This document shows, one piece after another, positions 12,289-21,557 of a stretch of 31,658 nucleotides of DNA. A model generated the notes under the pieces. That model saw only the letters and a list, made by a program, of their open reading frames with translations. It was not told the origin of the DNA and made no database searches. Made by a program: the position numbers and the translations under genes. How positions within the stretch are numbered: the stretch's first letter is position 1; each line of letters starts with the position of its first letter. Location: IMG/VR virus record IMGVR_UViG_3300012012_000807, positions 1-31,658 of that record; one strand, written 5' to 3'. The DNA comes from a virus.

Positions 12289-14691
12289 TTAGGAGGAAAA
12301 GACGGTGCGGGTAGAGAAATAAAGCGCGGGCTGTTGAGAGTTGGTCCCGAAGGTTTCGATTTCCTCTCGAATAACAAAGCCGCCTCCGCTTTGCCCAGAG
12401 TAGCCGGTCGGAGCGGTTGTCGAACCGACCGTCGTTCCGTCAATCTTTAGAGAAAGAGTCGAAGTCGAAGGGTCGAGGATTAGTTCCCAGGCGAACGACC
12501 GTTTAGATCCGGCGAAAAGGGTAGGGTCGGCATAGGATCCGGAGGCCGTTTCGATTAGTCCTCCGCCTACTGTGTCCCCGACAATAAGGTTAATCGGCGC
12601 GGCAGTTCCTCCGGTTGCACCGACAACCCAAGAGAAACCGATTAGGTTTACTAAGCCAACTAAAAGCGAACCAGAGGTCGTCGAATCAATAGAATCAAGG
12701 CCGACTAAGATTCGATAAGTCGAGTTGTCGGCGGTTCCTTCCGCATAACTAGGCGCGTGACATTTGCCGGAGACGCGGAGCGGATTGTTAAAATTAAACG
12801 CTCCGATAACATCGGAATAAATGGGGTCGACATATGTATAACCGAACGCGTGACCGGTAGAGGCTCCCCCATTCGGACCGATTAGAAAGCGAACTCCCGG
12901 GTAAAGAGTTGCTCCGCTTGTTCCGGTTCCCGAATGGTGAATGGCCCAGAAATCGGGACATTCCAATCTAACGACATTCGGATCTGTTGCACCAGTCGAA
13001 GTCGAAATCCCTAAGTTAGCGCGGGCGACTGCGGTATCGGTAAGCGAAGAGAGGTTCGAACCGGTAGCGTCGGAGCCGAGGCCGAGGTTTGTTCGGGCCG
13101 TCGGCGCGTCGGCTAGATCGGAGAGGTTGTTCGCGACCTGGGCAAAGGCCGAAGCCGCTTCGACTGCCGCGGAACCTAGGCCTAGGTTAGTTCGCGCCGT
13201 AGCCGGCAAGGTAAGGTCGGAAAGGTTATTCGCTACTAGGGCGAAATCGACTTCGGAATGTAGCGCGGCGGAGCCGAGGCCGAGGTTCGTTCGGGCCGTT
13301 GACGCGTCGGCTAGGTCGGAGAGGTTCGAAGCCTGGTCGAGGAACAAAGCCGAACCGCCCGACTCCGTTAGAATCGGGTTTCCTGCATTAGGCGAGGCCG
13401 CGGCAAGTAAGGCTAGGCGGGTATTCGCGGGAATAGCCAACCCGCCCGAAGCGATATCGGCTAGGGTAGCGAAAGGGTTAGCCGCGGAAGGGTCGTCGGC
13501 GGCGTGTAGCGCGGCGAGTTCGTCCGAGGTAGGGGCCTCGGCTATCGTCGCATAGATCTCCGCGGCCTCCGCTGAACCTAGGCAGGTATCCCCCTCGACT
13601 GGAACGCAGGTCGCCCCCTCGATAAGGTCCTCGACCAGGCTAGCCGAGATTTGAAGGACCGTCCTAGCGGCTCCGCCGGCGGCGGCGACTTGGACCTCTA
13701 AGACAACCCCGACCGAATCCGCGCCGTCTAGGGTCGTCTCGGCCTCAACCGTCGCGAGGCTTAGGGTCCCGCGTAGGCCGACCGAAGAGGAAAGGCCGGA
13801 GCCGTCGACCGCCCAACCGTCGACCGGTGCGCCGGCTTCGGGAGCGACCGTCGAAGTAATATCGAAAACCGTCGCGGCAATCTGTCGAACCGATACCGCG
13901 CCGGCGGCGGCGAAGTCCTCCCAGGCTTGGAGCGCGTTAAGGAGGTCGCTAGCCGTTAGGTCGTAAGGGAGGAGCGGAGCCGAATAGACGGTCGAAGGAC
14001 CGGCCTCGGTAAAGCCTAGGGTAAAGGTTCCGCCGACGGCCTCCGCGATCGTAAGCCGAACGGTCGAGTTAACGCCGTCCCAGGTTCGGACATTCGTTAG
14101 GGTAGCCGAGGCCGCAGGAACCGCGGTCCAGGAATTGAGCAAGGCAACCGGATTGACTCGGAGCCGAACGACCTGGACCGAAGGAGCCGAGCCGGTTCCG
14201 ACGGTAGATTCGACGACGATAGCCGAGGCCTTCGGAACCAGCGCGTCGGTCGTCGCGGAGATAGCCGTCCGAACGCCGAAAGAGTTAAAGGCAATTCGGT
14301 AGGATTCGCCGACTTGAGCAACCGCAACCCCGCCCGCGGAAACGACCGAGGCTAGGGCATTGAGGGCCGTCGATACCTGGGCGGCGGAAGCATTAAACGA
14401 AAGGGGGGAGGTAGTATTCGCGCCAAAGGTTAGCGAAAAGGTCCCGCTAGTCGGGAGGGTTTCAAGCGATCCAAGCGCAAGAGTCGCCGACGACGACGCG
14501 CCGGCTAGGTCGTCCGTCGAGATTTCGACCGCGGGGAAGTCCGTGTTTCTAGTCAACTCGACCAGGTGAAGGTCAACCGTTAGCGTGTCGCCTAGGACGA
14601 ACCGCGGACGATAGCCGGAAGAGTTCGCGTTAACCCCGCTCAAAAGTTGGTTGCCGGCGAAGTCGACGAAGAGTTTTAGGTCGGAGGACAT
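12289..14691 (-). CDS. Tail fibre / receptor-binding protein 2
   Basis: An 800-residue probable fibre. The N-terminal ~330 residues are paralogous to the fibre at 14919-17186: shared LLSGVNAN near residue 16, GDTLTVDLHLV, AxVxxALNxLxSxVSAGG, and a later domain starting WDG-NSTVRLTIAEA. The centre has repeats of about 33 residues around TARTNLGLGSAA (three full, one decayed with VARANLGI), typical of trimeric phage fibres. The C-terminal ~240 residues differ entirely from fibre 1 and look like a beta-rich, lectin-like head (DPSTSTLSLKIDGTTVGS near the end). The N-terminus probably attaches to the baseplate while the C-terminus binds the host surface. No chaperone is obvious downstream. Confidence 0.8.
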   Translation of the reverse strand: MSSDLKLFVDFAGNQLLSGVNANSSGYRPRFVLGDTLTVDLHLVELTRNTDFPAVEISTDDLAGASSSATLALGSLETLPTSGTFSLTFGANTTSPLSFNASAAQVSTALNALASVVSAGGVAVAQVGESYRIAFNSFGVRTAISATTDALVPKASAIVVESTVGTGSAPSVQVVRLRVNPVALLNSWTAVPAASATLTNVRTWDGVNSTVRLTIAEAVGGTFTLGFTEAGPSTVYSAPLLPYDLTASDLLNALQAWEDFAAAGAVSVRQIAATVFDITSTVAPEAGAPVDGWAVDGSGLSSSVGLRGTLSLATVEAETTLDGADSVGVVLEVQVAAAGGAARTVLQISASLVEDLIEGATCVPVEGDTCLGSAEAAEIYATIAEAPTSDELAALHAADDPSAANPFATLADIASGGLAIPANTRLALLAAASPNAGNPILTESGGSALFLDQASNLSDLADASTARTNLGLGSAALHSEVDFALVANNLSDLTLPATARTNLGLGSAAVEAASAFAQVANNLSDLADAPTARTNLGLGSDATGSNLSSLTDTAVARANLGISTSTGATDPNVVRLECPDFWAIHHSGTGTSGATLYPGVRFLIGPNGGASTGHAFGYTYVDPIYSDVIGAFNFNNPLRVSGKCHAPSYAEGTADNSTYRILVGLDSIDSTTSGSLLVGLVNLIGFSWVVGATGGTAAPINLIVGDTVGGGLIETASGSYADPTLFAGSKRSFAWELILDPSTSTLSLKIDGTTVGSTTAPTGYSGQSGGGFVIREEIETFGTNSQQPALYFSTRTVFSS

Positions 14692-14702
14692 TAGGGTTTC
14701 AA

Positions 14703-14915
14703 TTAAGCGGTTTCGGTTTCCTCGACGACGATATAAGAACCGAGGTCGATAGGGGATTGTTTAGTCGCAAAGACGACGACGCAAGATTCGCAAGATAGGG
14801 TCGACTCCCTAGCGTCCTGCCAAGTGTCGGGAAAAATATCTTTAATAATAGTCGGAGGGTTAGTCGACGCGTCTAAGACCGCATAGCGCAGTCTTACTTT
14901 GTAGGTATAGGACAT
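14703..14915 (-). CDS. Hypothetical protein between fibre genes, 70 aa
   Basis: Unrecognised 70-residue protein, beta-rich by composition (YTYKVRLRYAVLDAS, then SCVVVFATKQSP and GSYIVVEETETA). Two cysteines are spaced C-x2-C (CESC). It lies between two paralogous fibre genes, 3 bases after the first and 11 bases before the second, in the same direction. It could be a fibre connector, a small decoration protein or a fibre-assembly helper. The second fibre lacks an adjacent copy, so if it was part of a duplicated unit one copy has been lost. Confidence 0.65.
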   Translation of the reverse strand: MSYTYKVRLRYAVLDASTNPPTIIKDIFPDTWQDARESTLSCESCVVVFATKQSPIDLGSYIVVEETETA

Positions 14916-14918
14916 AGG

Positions 14919-17186
14919 TTAGAGGCCGAAATAGGTTCGGGGCTGAATCATACAGATTGTATTTCCGCTAGCCGTGGCCCCGGTAAGAATAGTAGCCCCG
15001 ATGTTTACACTATTGTTAGTCGTCGAAACTCCGACCGGCCCATCGGTGACAGTAATAACAAGGCCGTTTTGAACATTAGAATAAGCGAAGAGTTTAATCG
15101 TGCCGGTTCCGTCCGAGTATAAAATCCAAGCGCTATTCGCAAAGATATTGTTCGCTTGATTGGTGTTAAAACTGACATAGCCGGAAGCCTTTTGCGTTGT
15201 TCCGTCGTGATAGATAATTCGGATTCGTGCTTCCTGGGCGGCGGTCGTGTTAATGTGAATCGCCATTCCTTTATCGGTGAATGTCCCCACAAACTGAGCC
15301 GGATAGGGAAGCCCGATTCCACACCAGTAGTCGACATTTGCGTTGATGCCGTTTCCTCCATCGTTAAACGCGGAAGAGATAGCAATTCTTCGGGACCAGT
15401 TTAGACGGTATCTAGCAAGGGCCGCGTTTCCGTAATACTGCGGAACATAGCCAGTCACCGAGGTTGATTTGCTTGTGTATATTGACGCGCGAGAATTGGC
15501 AACAGAGGCCGAAGTTACTAGGTTGTGAATATTCGGAGCGTAAACCGAAGTCGCCGCTATCCCGCTATTTGCTACATTGGTAGTCCAAGCCGTGTTCGGG
15601 TGATCATACCAGGTAAAGTCTGGAATGTCCGCGTAGAGTTCAAGCCAGGCCTCTCCTTTTCGAACATAGGCTTTAGAGTTTGAGGGGGCATCGTTTACGA
15701 CCGACATAGTTCCGAGGCCTAGGTTTGCTCGCGCAGTCGGGGACGACGCAAGGCCGCTAAGGTTGCCGGCCTTCGTTAGGTAGTTCGTCGCCGTTTCGGT
15801 TGCCATCGTTCCCAGGCCTAGGTTCGTCCGCGCGGTCGGGGTCGACGCGAGGCCGGCGAGGTTGTCGGCTTTAGCCAGGTAATCCGCCGCCGTTTCGGTT
15901 GCCATCGTTCCCAGGCCTAGGTTCGTCCGCGCGGTCGGGGTCGACGCGAGGCCGGCAAGGTTGCCGGACTTCGCTAGGTAATCCGCCGCCGCCGCGGTTG
16001 CCATCGTTCCCAGGCCTAGGTTCGTCCTAGCCGTCGGAGCCGATGCAAGGGAGGCTAGGTTATCGGCTTTTGCTAGGTAGATAGCCGCGGCTTCCGCCGA
16101 ACCTAGCGCGTCGTCGAGTGTAACCGGAGCGAGGGGGCCGTTATCTACCAGGTCGGAGAGAAGGCTTGCCGTCCCCTGGTAAGCCGTGAAATAGCGCGCG
16201 CCGCCGATAGCCTCGACTTCGATAGCGACCTCGACCGATTCCGCGCCGTCGAGGAGGGTTTCGGCTTCGACCGTGTTAAAGTCTAGGTCGCCGACTAAGC
16301 CGACGAACGAATCGAGGCCGGAGCCGTCGACCGTCCAACCCGCTTGCCCAACTGCGAAGGGTTCGACTGGGGTTGAAATGTCGAAGATTCCGACTCCGAT
16401 TTGACGAACGGAAATCGTTTCGGTTAGGGCCGAACTATTGACGAAGCCGGCAAGGGTCGAGCCGGAGGAGTCGAAGGGGATAAGGCTAAAGGGATAGGTC
16501 GTTCCAGCGTCCGACTTAAAGGCTAGGTTAAACGAACCTCCGCGGGCTTCCGCGATCGTAAGGCGAACCGTCGAGTTGGTTCCGTCCCAGGCCGCGACTG
16601 TTTGGAGGCTAGCCGAAGCGGATGGAACGGCGGTCCAGGTCGTCGCGAGGGCGACCGGAACTTGACGGATTCGGAAGAGACGCGCTGGACCGCCGGCGGT
16701 AGGGGTCGAGGAAACGACGGTCGAGCGCGGGACTAGGGCGGCAGGGTCGAAGGAAAGTTCGGAAGCGGGGGGCGTGTCGAACTCGACTCGGTAGAACTCG
16801 CCGATCTTAGAGACGGAAACCCCGCCGGCGGAGACGATTGAAGGGAGGTCGTTAAGCGCGGCCTCGACCGTAGCGGCGGAAGCCGTCGCGGGAATAGGGT
16901 CGGAAAGGTCGCCGTCGAACTCGACCTTAAAGGTCCCAGTCGTCGGGGGAGTTTCAAGGGGGCCGACCGCTAGGCTAACCGAAGTCGCCGCGTCCATCCA
17001 GTCCGCGAAGGAAACGGCTTCCGCGGGGAAGGCCGTGTCGCCGGTCAAGCGGACCAGGTGCAACTCTACGCGGGCCGTATCGCCGGCAAAGAACCTAACG
17101 CGGTCGCCGGTTGCGTTAGCGTTAACGCCGGAGAGGAGTCGATTATTAGCGGGGTCGACAAAGAAACGATGCGTCGGGCGGGCCAT
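14919..17186 (-). CDS. Tail fibre / receptor-binding protein 1
   Basis: A 755-residue probable fibre paralogous to the protein at 12289-14691 over its N-terminal ~330 residues (LLSGVNAN, GDTARVELHLV, SIVSAGGVSVSKIGEFYRVE). The centre has four tandem repeats of exactly 33 residues with the core PTARTNLGLGTMAT (DNA 15703-16098, period 99 bases). The C-terminal ~240 residues are unique, Asn/Thr/Ser-rich and aromatic (YVPQYYGNAALARYRLNW), consistent with a receptor-binding tip. The paralogue pair probably gives the phage two adhesion specificities or forms a branched fibre. A glycosyltransferase-like gene lies 10 bases upstream. Confidence 0.8.
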   Translation of the reverse strand: MARPTHRFFVDPANNRLLSGVNANATGDRVRFFAGDTARVELHLVRLTGDTAFPAEAVSFADWMDAATSVSLAVGPLETPPTTGTFKVEFDGDLSDPIPATASAATVEAALNDLPSIVSAGGVSVSKIGEFYRVEFDTPPASELSFDPAALVPRSTVVSSTPTAGGPARLFRIRQVPVALATTWTAVPSASASLQTVAAWDGTNSTVRLTIAEARGGSFNLAFKSDAGTTYPFSLIPFDSSGSTLAGFVNSSALTETISVRQIGVGIFDISTPVEPFAVGQAGWTVDGSGLDSFVGLVGDLDFNTVEAETLLDGAESVEVAIEVEAIGGARYFTAYQGTASLLSDLVDNGPLAPVTLDDALGSAEAAAIYLAKADNLASLASAPTARTNLGLGTMATAAAADYLAKSGNLAGLASTPTARTNLGLGTMATETAADYLAKADNLAGLASTPTARTNLGLGTMATETATNYLTKAGNLSGLASSPTARANLGLGTMSVVNDAPSNSKAYVRKGEAWLELYADIPDFTWYDHPNTAWTTNVANSGIAATSVYAPNIHNLVTSASVANSRASIYTSKSTSVTGYVPQYYGNAALARYRLNWSRRIAISSAFNDGGNGINANVDYWCGIGLPYPAQFVGTFTDKGMAIHINTTAAQEARIRIIYHDGTTQKASGYVSFNTNQANNIFANSAWILYSDGTGTIKLFAYSNVQNGLVITVTDGPVGVSTTNNSVNIGATILTGATASGNTICMIQPRTYFGL
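15703..16098. repeat. Four tandem 99-base repeats in fibre 1
   Basis: The word starting GCCATCGTTCCCAGGCCTAG recurs at 15802, 15901 and 16000, exactly 99 bases apart, with a diverged copy at 15703. Each unit encodes 33 residues of the fibre shaft. The two central copies are almost identical at DNA level, which allows repeat number to change by recombination. Confidence 0.9.
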
Positions 17187-17196
17187 TACCTAACCG

Positions 17197-17862
17197 CTAA
17201 AACTTCCCTAGGGCGGCGAGATCGCGGCGCATAGGGTCCAAGGCTAGGGTTCGGTTCGAACCGATATTCTTTCGGGCGGCATAATGGCCCATTATTTGCG
17301 AACCGAAGTTCGGGGTTCGACCGTCCCACCGTTCCCAGAAAGCCGACCGCGAAGAGCGGAGGTCGACGCGGGCTTCGGGGATTCGGCTAGCCGCTAGGGT
17401 AATAACCTTATCTTCGGGAGCGCGCGTCGTCGTTCGGGATAAGACAACGGTTAGGGGGTCGATAGCCTGGACCGCCCGCGCGCTAATACGGTAGCCGCAA
17501 CCCCAGGCAAAGGGAAGGCCGTCGCGCTGGGCGACTCCGGCTAGGTCGTTATCGGCTTCGAAGAAATCGGGCCGGTAGAGGAGGCAATCAGAGTCGACCT
17601 TAACCAGGGGGCGACCGCCGGCGGAAAGGCGGGCGAACTCGCGGAGAATACCGACAACCGTTCCGGCTTTGTTTAGGTTCCGACCGCGGGGGAAGTCCGC
17701 GACGATTAGCCGAACCCCTGGGGGGGGAGTCAGTTCGCGGTCCTTAGGCTCGACGATAACGAACTTCTCCCAGGTATCGGGAACCGATCTAACCGAAAGG
17801 GCTAGGAGTTCCCAGTCGCCCGACCAAGATAGCCAGACGGCGGCGGGTAAGGGGAGGGCCAT
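17197..17862 (-). CDS. Putative GT-A-type glycosyltransferase
   Basis: A 221-residue probable glycosyltransferase. A central DxD-type motif, Asp90-Ser-Asp92 in LVKVDSDCLLY, would bind a metal and the nucleotide sugar. Before it is a Rossmann-like start (FVIVEPKDRE), and after it a WGCGYRISARAV segment and PEDKVITLAA near 148-157, where Glu/Asp could serve as acceptor-side residues, as in GT-A folds. It lies between a distal tail gene and fibre 1, so it could glycosylate the fibres or tail, or alter host surface sugars. Phage glycosyltransferases are known in several settings, but one embedded in the tail-fibre run is uncommon. Substrate and acceptor cannot be told. Confidence 0.65.
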   Translation of the reverse strand: MALPLPAAVWLSWSGDWELLALSVRSVPDTWEKFVIVEPKDRELTPPPGVRLIVADFPRGRNLNKAGTVVGILREFARLSAGGRPLVKVDSDCLLYRPDFFEADNDLAGVAQRDGLPFAWGCGYRISARAVQAIDPLTVVLSRTTTRAPEDKVITLAASRIPEARVDLRSSRSAFWERWDGRTPNFGSQIMGHYAARKNIGSNRTLALDPMRRDLAALGKF

Positions 17863-17896
17863 AGGTTAGCGGGAAGGGGTCAAGGCGACCTCTTGT

Positions 17897-18838
17897 TTAT
17901 TCGATAGGCTCAGAGCCAGGGTCGGAGTCGTCCGAGTCGTCCGAGGGGTTGCCGTCGGAGTCGATATCGATTGAGTTCTTAGGCCAGAAAACATCGGAGC
18001 GGAGCAACTGTCGAACCGTTACCCCTGGAACATCCCCCGCCGGCAATGGGGGTTCGCCTTCGGAGGCCGGCGCGACGATCTTAACGACCGCAATAGGTAG
18101 GCGGTAAATAACCGAGGTCGCGACAACTAAGCCGCCGGACCTATACCAACTTTCCATTTCGCCGCGGCTCACGAACTGGGCGCGAGTTTCCCAGTCGATT
18201 GCCCAACAGTCGAACGGTTCTAGGAATCGTCCGCTTTCGTCGTCGCCGCGGTTATAGCGGAGAACAAAGAAATAGGTTCCTGGGGTATTCGGGATATAGA
18301 ACCGCGCTAGGTTTCGGTTATCTAAGAACCCCTTAGAGGAATAGGTGTTCGTCGGGCCTCCGAGATATGGGACCATTTTAAGCGCGTCGACGACGGCCTC
18401 GCGCGCGAACTGCGGTCTAATGAAATAGTCGCCCATCGTTTCCGCGTTTGAGGTCCAAGAACTCTCGCCGGCGGGAACAGCGTCGGCTTGTGAGGACATT
18501 CCTAGCGGGCCGAAGATCATTCCCTCCTCAACAAAGAACTCCCATTTACCAACAAAAGTCGAAGCCTCGGCGGGGTTGTCTCGTTTCTTTGCTCCGCTAG
18601 GGACTAGGCCTAGGCAAATAACTTGGAAAGGGTGCGAGGCTTCGGGGTTCCGTTCGAGCGATTCAATAACCGTTCCCCCTTGGAACTCGCGAACCTTCAT
18701 TCCCGAACTCGGAACCGTCCGCGCGCGGTCGACCTGGTTAACTAACTTGTTAAAAGCCTTAGCCGATAACTTCCCGCCGGCGACAAGCCGAGGAACGCCG
18801 GACCGATTAGAGGACGACTTAAAAGGCGACGGCTTCAT
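17897..18838 (-). CDS. Distal tail structural protein, 313 aa
   Basis: Not recognised by family. The N-terminus is basic and low in complexity (KPSPFKSSSNRSGVPR), followed by LSAKAFNKLVNQVDRAR, a beta-rich body with many aromatic residues (WEFFVEEGMIFGPLG, NTPGTYFFVLRYNRGD) and a highly acidic C-terminal tail (about 30 residues of Asp/Ser). The ATG overlaps the upstream stop by a base. Position after the tape measure and one other tail gene, and before the fibres, fits a tail tip or baseplate hub component. No peptidase or lysozyme motif is visible. Confidence 0.65.
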   Translation of the reverse strand: MKPSPFKSSSNRSGVPRLVAGGKLSAKAFNKLVNQVDRARTVPSSGMKVREFQGGTVIESLERNPEASHPFQVICLGLVPSGAKKRDNPAEASTFVGKWEFFVEEGMIFGPLGMSSQADAVPAGESSWTSNAETMGDYFIRPQFAREAVVDALKMVPYLGGPTNTYSSKGFLDNRNLARFYIPNTPGTYFFVLRYNRGDDESGRFLEPFDCWAIDWETRAQFVSRGEMESWYRSGGLVVATSVIYRLPIAVVKIVAPASEGEPPLPAGDVPGVTVRQLLRSDVFWPKNSIDIDSDGNPSDDSDDSDPGSEPIE

Positions 18839-19735
18839 TTAGACAATATTTACGGACCGAAGATTTAAGGCTGAGTTTTCGTGGAAATAAATGTTTCGGT
18901 TCCAACCGCGATCCCCCGACAACTGGACTTCGAAGGAAACCTTATAGACTTTGCCGGCGGCGTATTCCTCGAAAGCGACCGAGGTTAAGAGGTAATTCTT
19001 ATAGCCGGTCCCCTTGTCATTGTCCCCAGAGTAAGCCGCGACCTCTAGGCGTGGGACTAGTTGGATTCCGCCGAACTTGCCGTCGCTCGAAATGTGGGCG
19101 AGGTGCTGTCCCAGTTCTAGGTCGTTACCTGGGCCAGTTACTTTAACCGTAAAGAAATGACCGCGAAAAGTAACCGTCGGCTCGTAATAGGATTTAATCC
19201 CAATCATCCAGAGGTCGGGCTTATCGACATCCCCCTTCTGAGGGAAAGTTTTGAACATCCCTTTTTCGAAGCGCGCAAAGTTCTTCGGAGCGAACTCCGT
19301 TCCCGCTAGTTTCTTTTCAAAGTCGGGGTGCGTTTCGATAGGCTCCGAAGCGACATTCGCGGAAGTCTCGGTTTTAATGTCGGTCCGTTCTTGGCCTTCG
19401 GTAATCCCTACCCATTCGGTCGAAATCTTCGCGTAGCCGGACGAGCCGAAGGTCGACTCGGCTTTGTGTAGGTAAAGCCTGGGCAACTTTGCGAAAGACA
19501 TTCCGACGGTGAAGGCGGCTTCAACCGCGGCGTGATCTAAGCCGAAGATAATTTGCGCCGTTAGAAGGCCGGCTCCGTCGTTCGAAACGGTCCAGTCCTT
19601 TTGAGCAATCGGCTTTCGCAAGCGGTCGCCGTGGGACTTACGGTATTTAACCGCGCCGACCGCTCGGTTAGTAAGTTCGGAAAGCGGGGACTCGCCGACT
19701 TGCGCCGCGCCGAAGGACATTTTTTTGTCAGCCAT
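18839..19735 (-). CDS. Distal tail structural protein, 298 aa
   Basis: Not recognised by family. The sequence is globular and beta-rich (LTAQIIFGLDH, HFFTVKVTGPGNDLELGQ, YKVSFEVQLSGDRGW) with no membrane span or coiled coil. The gene follows the tape-measure gene by 9 bases, the place of the distal tail protein in siphoviruses, which joins the tube to the tip. It carries no SD-like sequence. The assignment is by position and composition only; a baseplate hub or minor tail protein is an equal alternative. Confidence 0.65.
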   Translation of the reverse strand: MADKKMSFGAAQVGESPLSELTNRAVGAVKYRKSHGDRLRKPIAQKDWTVSNDGAGLLTAQIIFGLDHAAVEAAFTVGMSFAKLPRLYLHKAESTFGSSGYAKISTEWVGITEGQERTDIKTETSANVASEPIETHPDFEKKLAGTEFAPKNFARFEKGMFKTFPQKGDVDKPDLWMIGIKSYYEPTVTFRGHFFTVKVTGPGNDLELGQHLAHISSDGKFGGIQLVPRLEVAAYSGDNDKGTGYKNYLLTSVAFEEYAAGKVYKVSFEVQLSGDRGWNRNIYFHENSALNLRSVNIV

Positions 19736-19744
19736 AAAGAAAGG

Positions 19745-20944
19745 TTATTCGGTAATAGAGGTAGGGTCGGTCGTTTCCCTTCCGGCGATAGTCTCGACCG
19801 CGTTAGCCGTTCGTTCGGTAGCCGATGCCGTAGCCTGGGCCGCGGAAAGGGCGGGGTCGGTTCCGGTATAGAACCCGCCGCCGCCGCCGACCGTTCCCAT
19901 TGAAGAGGACACCGGCACAAAGGCCGAGACGCGACCGGCAAGGTCCTTCTCGCGGGATTTCTTTTCCGCTTCGGCGGCGATTTCCTGGGCGGTTTTCTTA
20001 TTAGTTCCGCCGGCCTTCGCCGCGGCCTCCTTGGTTCGCTTGTTTAGTTCGTTAATAGCCTCTTCGCGGCGTTTCTTTTGGCGGGCTTGCGCCTCTTCGT
20101 CGCCGTATCCAGCCAGGAGCGGGTCGAACTGTTTGTTAATCCCCTCGAGTTGGCTATTATATTCGTCCTTATTAATCATACCCGCGTTAAACTGGTCGGT
20201 CGCAAAGTTGCGGGATTCCGACCTTTGCTTTTTGATATACATTTGCGCGGGGATATCGACGAGCGCGCCGAACTTTCCGAGGATCCAACCGTAAGCGACC
20301 GCCAGATTATTGTTCGTCGCCTTAATCTGATCGTCGGCGTTCTTTAGGCGCATTACATCCTGCTCCGAAAGGGTCGCGGCCTGGGACATTAGTTCCCGCA
20401 AGTTAGCCGAACCTTCGCCCAGGAGCGGGAGGAGTTGACCGCCTAGGCGATTGCCTAGGATTTCGGTTAGCATATTTAACCGCTGGTTTTCGTCGCCGCA
20501 TTTAGACAAGCCGTCCGCAATTTTGAAGAGGATTGTTTCGGGGTTGCCGCGGCGAATGTCCTCTAGAGAAATACCCAGGGCGGAAAAGGCATCGGTCGCT
20601 TTCTTTTCCCCTGCCGCCGCGTCGCCCATTGATAACTTTATTTTCTGGAGGGCCTTAGCCGCCGTCTCTATATCCATACCGGTCTGTTCGGCGGCGAAGC
20701 CGAAGCGTTGAAGCATCGTCGTATCGACCCCAAGCCGTTCGGAAAGGTCGCCAATAGTCGCAAACTTTTCTAGGGCGTTGGCAAAGCCTTGAATCATTTT
20801 GCCGGCAATAGCCGCCGCGCCCAGGCCTCCGGCAATACCGCCGGCAAGGGACGACGAAAACTCCTTACCGAATCCCTTTAATTGGTTTAGGCCGGTCCTT
20901 ACTGAGGAACCGTCGAAGGTAGCCTTAACTTTAATTTCAGCCAT
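19745..20944 (-). CDS. Tail tape measure protein (short)
   Basis: Probable tape measure, which sets tail length and passes into the cell on injection. The N-terminus (MAEIKVKATFDGSSVRTGLN) has the usual beta-hairpin start followed by LKGFGKEFSSSLAG and a Gly/Ala hydrophobic stretch near 30-57 (AGGIAGGLGAAAIAGKMIQG). A conserved tape-measure-type block follows: DLSERLGVDTTMLQRFGFAA near 67-86 and a helical body. The C-terminal third is Lys/Ala-rich and repetitive, then Gly-rich. At 399 residues it is short, so the tail should be short (roughly 60 nm by the usual 0.15 nm per residue). Its start overlaps the upstream gene by eight bases. Confidence 0.75.
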   Translation of the reverse strand: MAEIKVKATFDGSSVRTGLNQLKGFGKEFSSSLAGGIAGGLGAAAIAGKMIQGFANALEKFATIGDLSERLGVDTTMLQRFGFAAEQTGMDIETAAKALQKIKLSMGDAAAGEKKATDAFSALGISLEDIRRGNPETILFKIADGLSKCGDENQRLNMLTEILGNRLGGQLLPLLGEGSANLRELMSQAATLSEQDVMRLKNADDQIKATNNNLAVAYGWILGKFGALVDIPAQMYIKKQRSESRNFATDQFNAGMINKDEYNSQLEGINKQFDPLLAGYGDEEAQARQKKRREEAINELNKRTKEAAAKAGGTNKKTAQEIAAEAEKKSREKDLAGRVSAFVPVSSSMGTVGGGGGFYTGTDPALSAAQATASATERTANAVETIAGRETTDPTSITE

Positions 20945-21557
20945 TGGAGCGAGGTTTGCGTCGGGGGGCGCGTGCGGCCTCCTCCTTTAACCGCTTAAAC
21001 TCGTCGACGATTGACTTAGATTTTTCGAGCATTTCCTCCTCCTCGGTCGTCATAATCTGGACCTCCGCTCCGCGGCGGATTTGGTCGGCGGTGTAGTAGA
21101 AGATTGCGCGGCCTTCGGGCATAGACCAGGCTTCGGCTTCGCTAAAGCCTATTGACATTAAACCGATAACGACTCCGAGGGTCCAATGGATCCCAGAGTC
21201 CGCCCCGCCGCCGGCGCGGGATTTCCAGATTGCCGGCCCGGTTGTGTAGTCCTCCAGGTAGGCCGCGAACTCGATAGCCCCGCGCCGAATCAGAAAGGGG
21301 TTTTGAGCAAGGCGGAGGTTCAGCAATTTATCCCGCCAGTTCGCCCGCTTTAGGTCGAAGTTAAGGCCGTCCGATTCGACGACGCGCAAGGCTAGGACAA
21401 TATCTTCCCGACGGATCTCCTCGCCCGACTTGAGAATCGGGGAACCTATCGTTTCCAGAATGAGCCGGTGACGGAGGCTAAAAGGAAAAACCTTCCGCCC
21501 CAGGATTCGCCGAGACGGAAGGCAAAGAAACGCAGTCAAATAACGGTCGTCGTTCAT
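20937..21557 (-). CDS. Putative tail assembly chaperone, 206 aa
   Basis: Placed directly before the tape-measure gene, where siphoviruses encode the chaperone that keeps the tape measure soluble. The sequence supports a soluble helical protein: LRHRLILETIGSPILKSGEE near 28-47, RREDIVLALRVVES, then a C-terminal coiled-coil-like helix (TTEEEEMLEKSKSIVDEFKR) with a basic tail (RAPRRKPRSNG). The gene overlaps the tape measure by eight bases. I do not see a second open frame or a slippery sequence, so the G/GT-type programmed frameshift of lambda is not evident. The function is inferred by position. Confidence 0.6.
   Translation of the reverse strand: MNDDRYLTAFLCLPSRRILGRKVFPFSLRHRLILETIGSPILKSGEEIRREDIVLALRVVESDGLNFDLKRANWRDKLLNLRLAQNPFLIRRGAIEFAAYLEDYTTGPAIWKSRAGGGADSGIHWTLGVVIGLMSIGFSEAEAWSMPEGRAIFYYTADQIRRGAEVQIMTTEEEEMLEKSKSIVDEFKRLKEEAARAPRRKPRSNG

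Noticed and set aside
12261-12443. Longer start for the 54-residue membrane protein
   Set aside because: The extension enters the fibre gene and adds a Pro/Ser/Lys-rich peptide ahead of the obvious membrane helix.
12941-13555. Long plus-strand frame opposite the fibre 2 repeats (204 codons)
   Set aside because: It is a shadow of the repetitive, Ala/Leu/Gly-rich shaft; composition is Arg/Ala/Ser-rich and it has no context on the plus strand.
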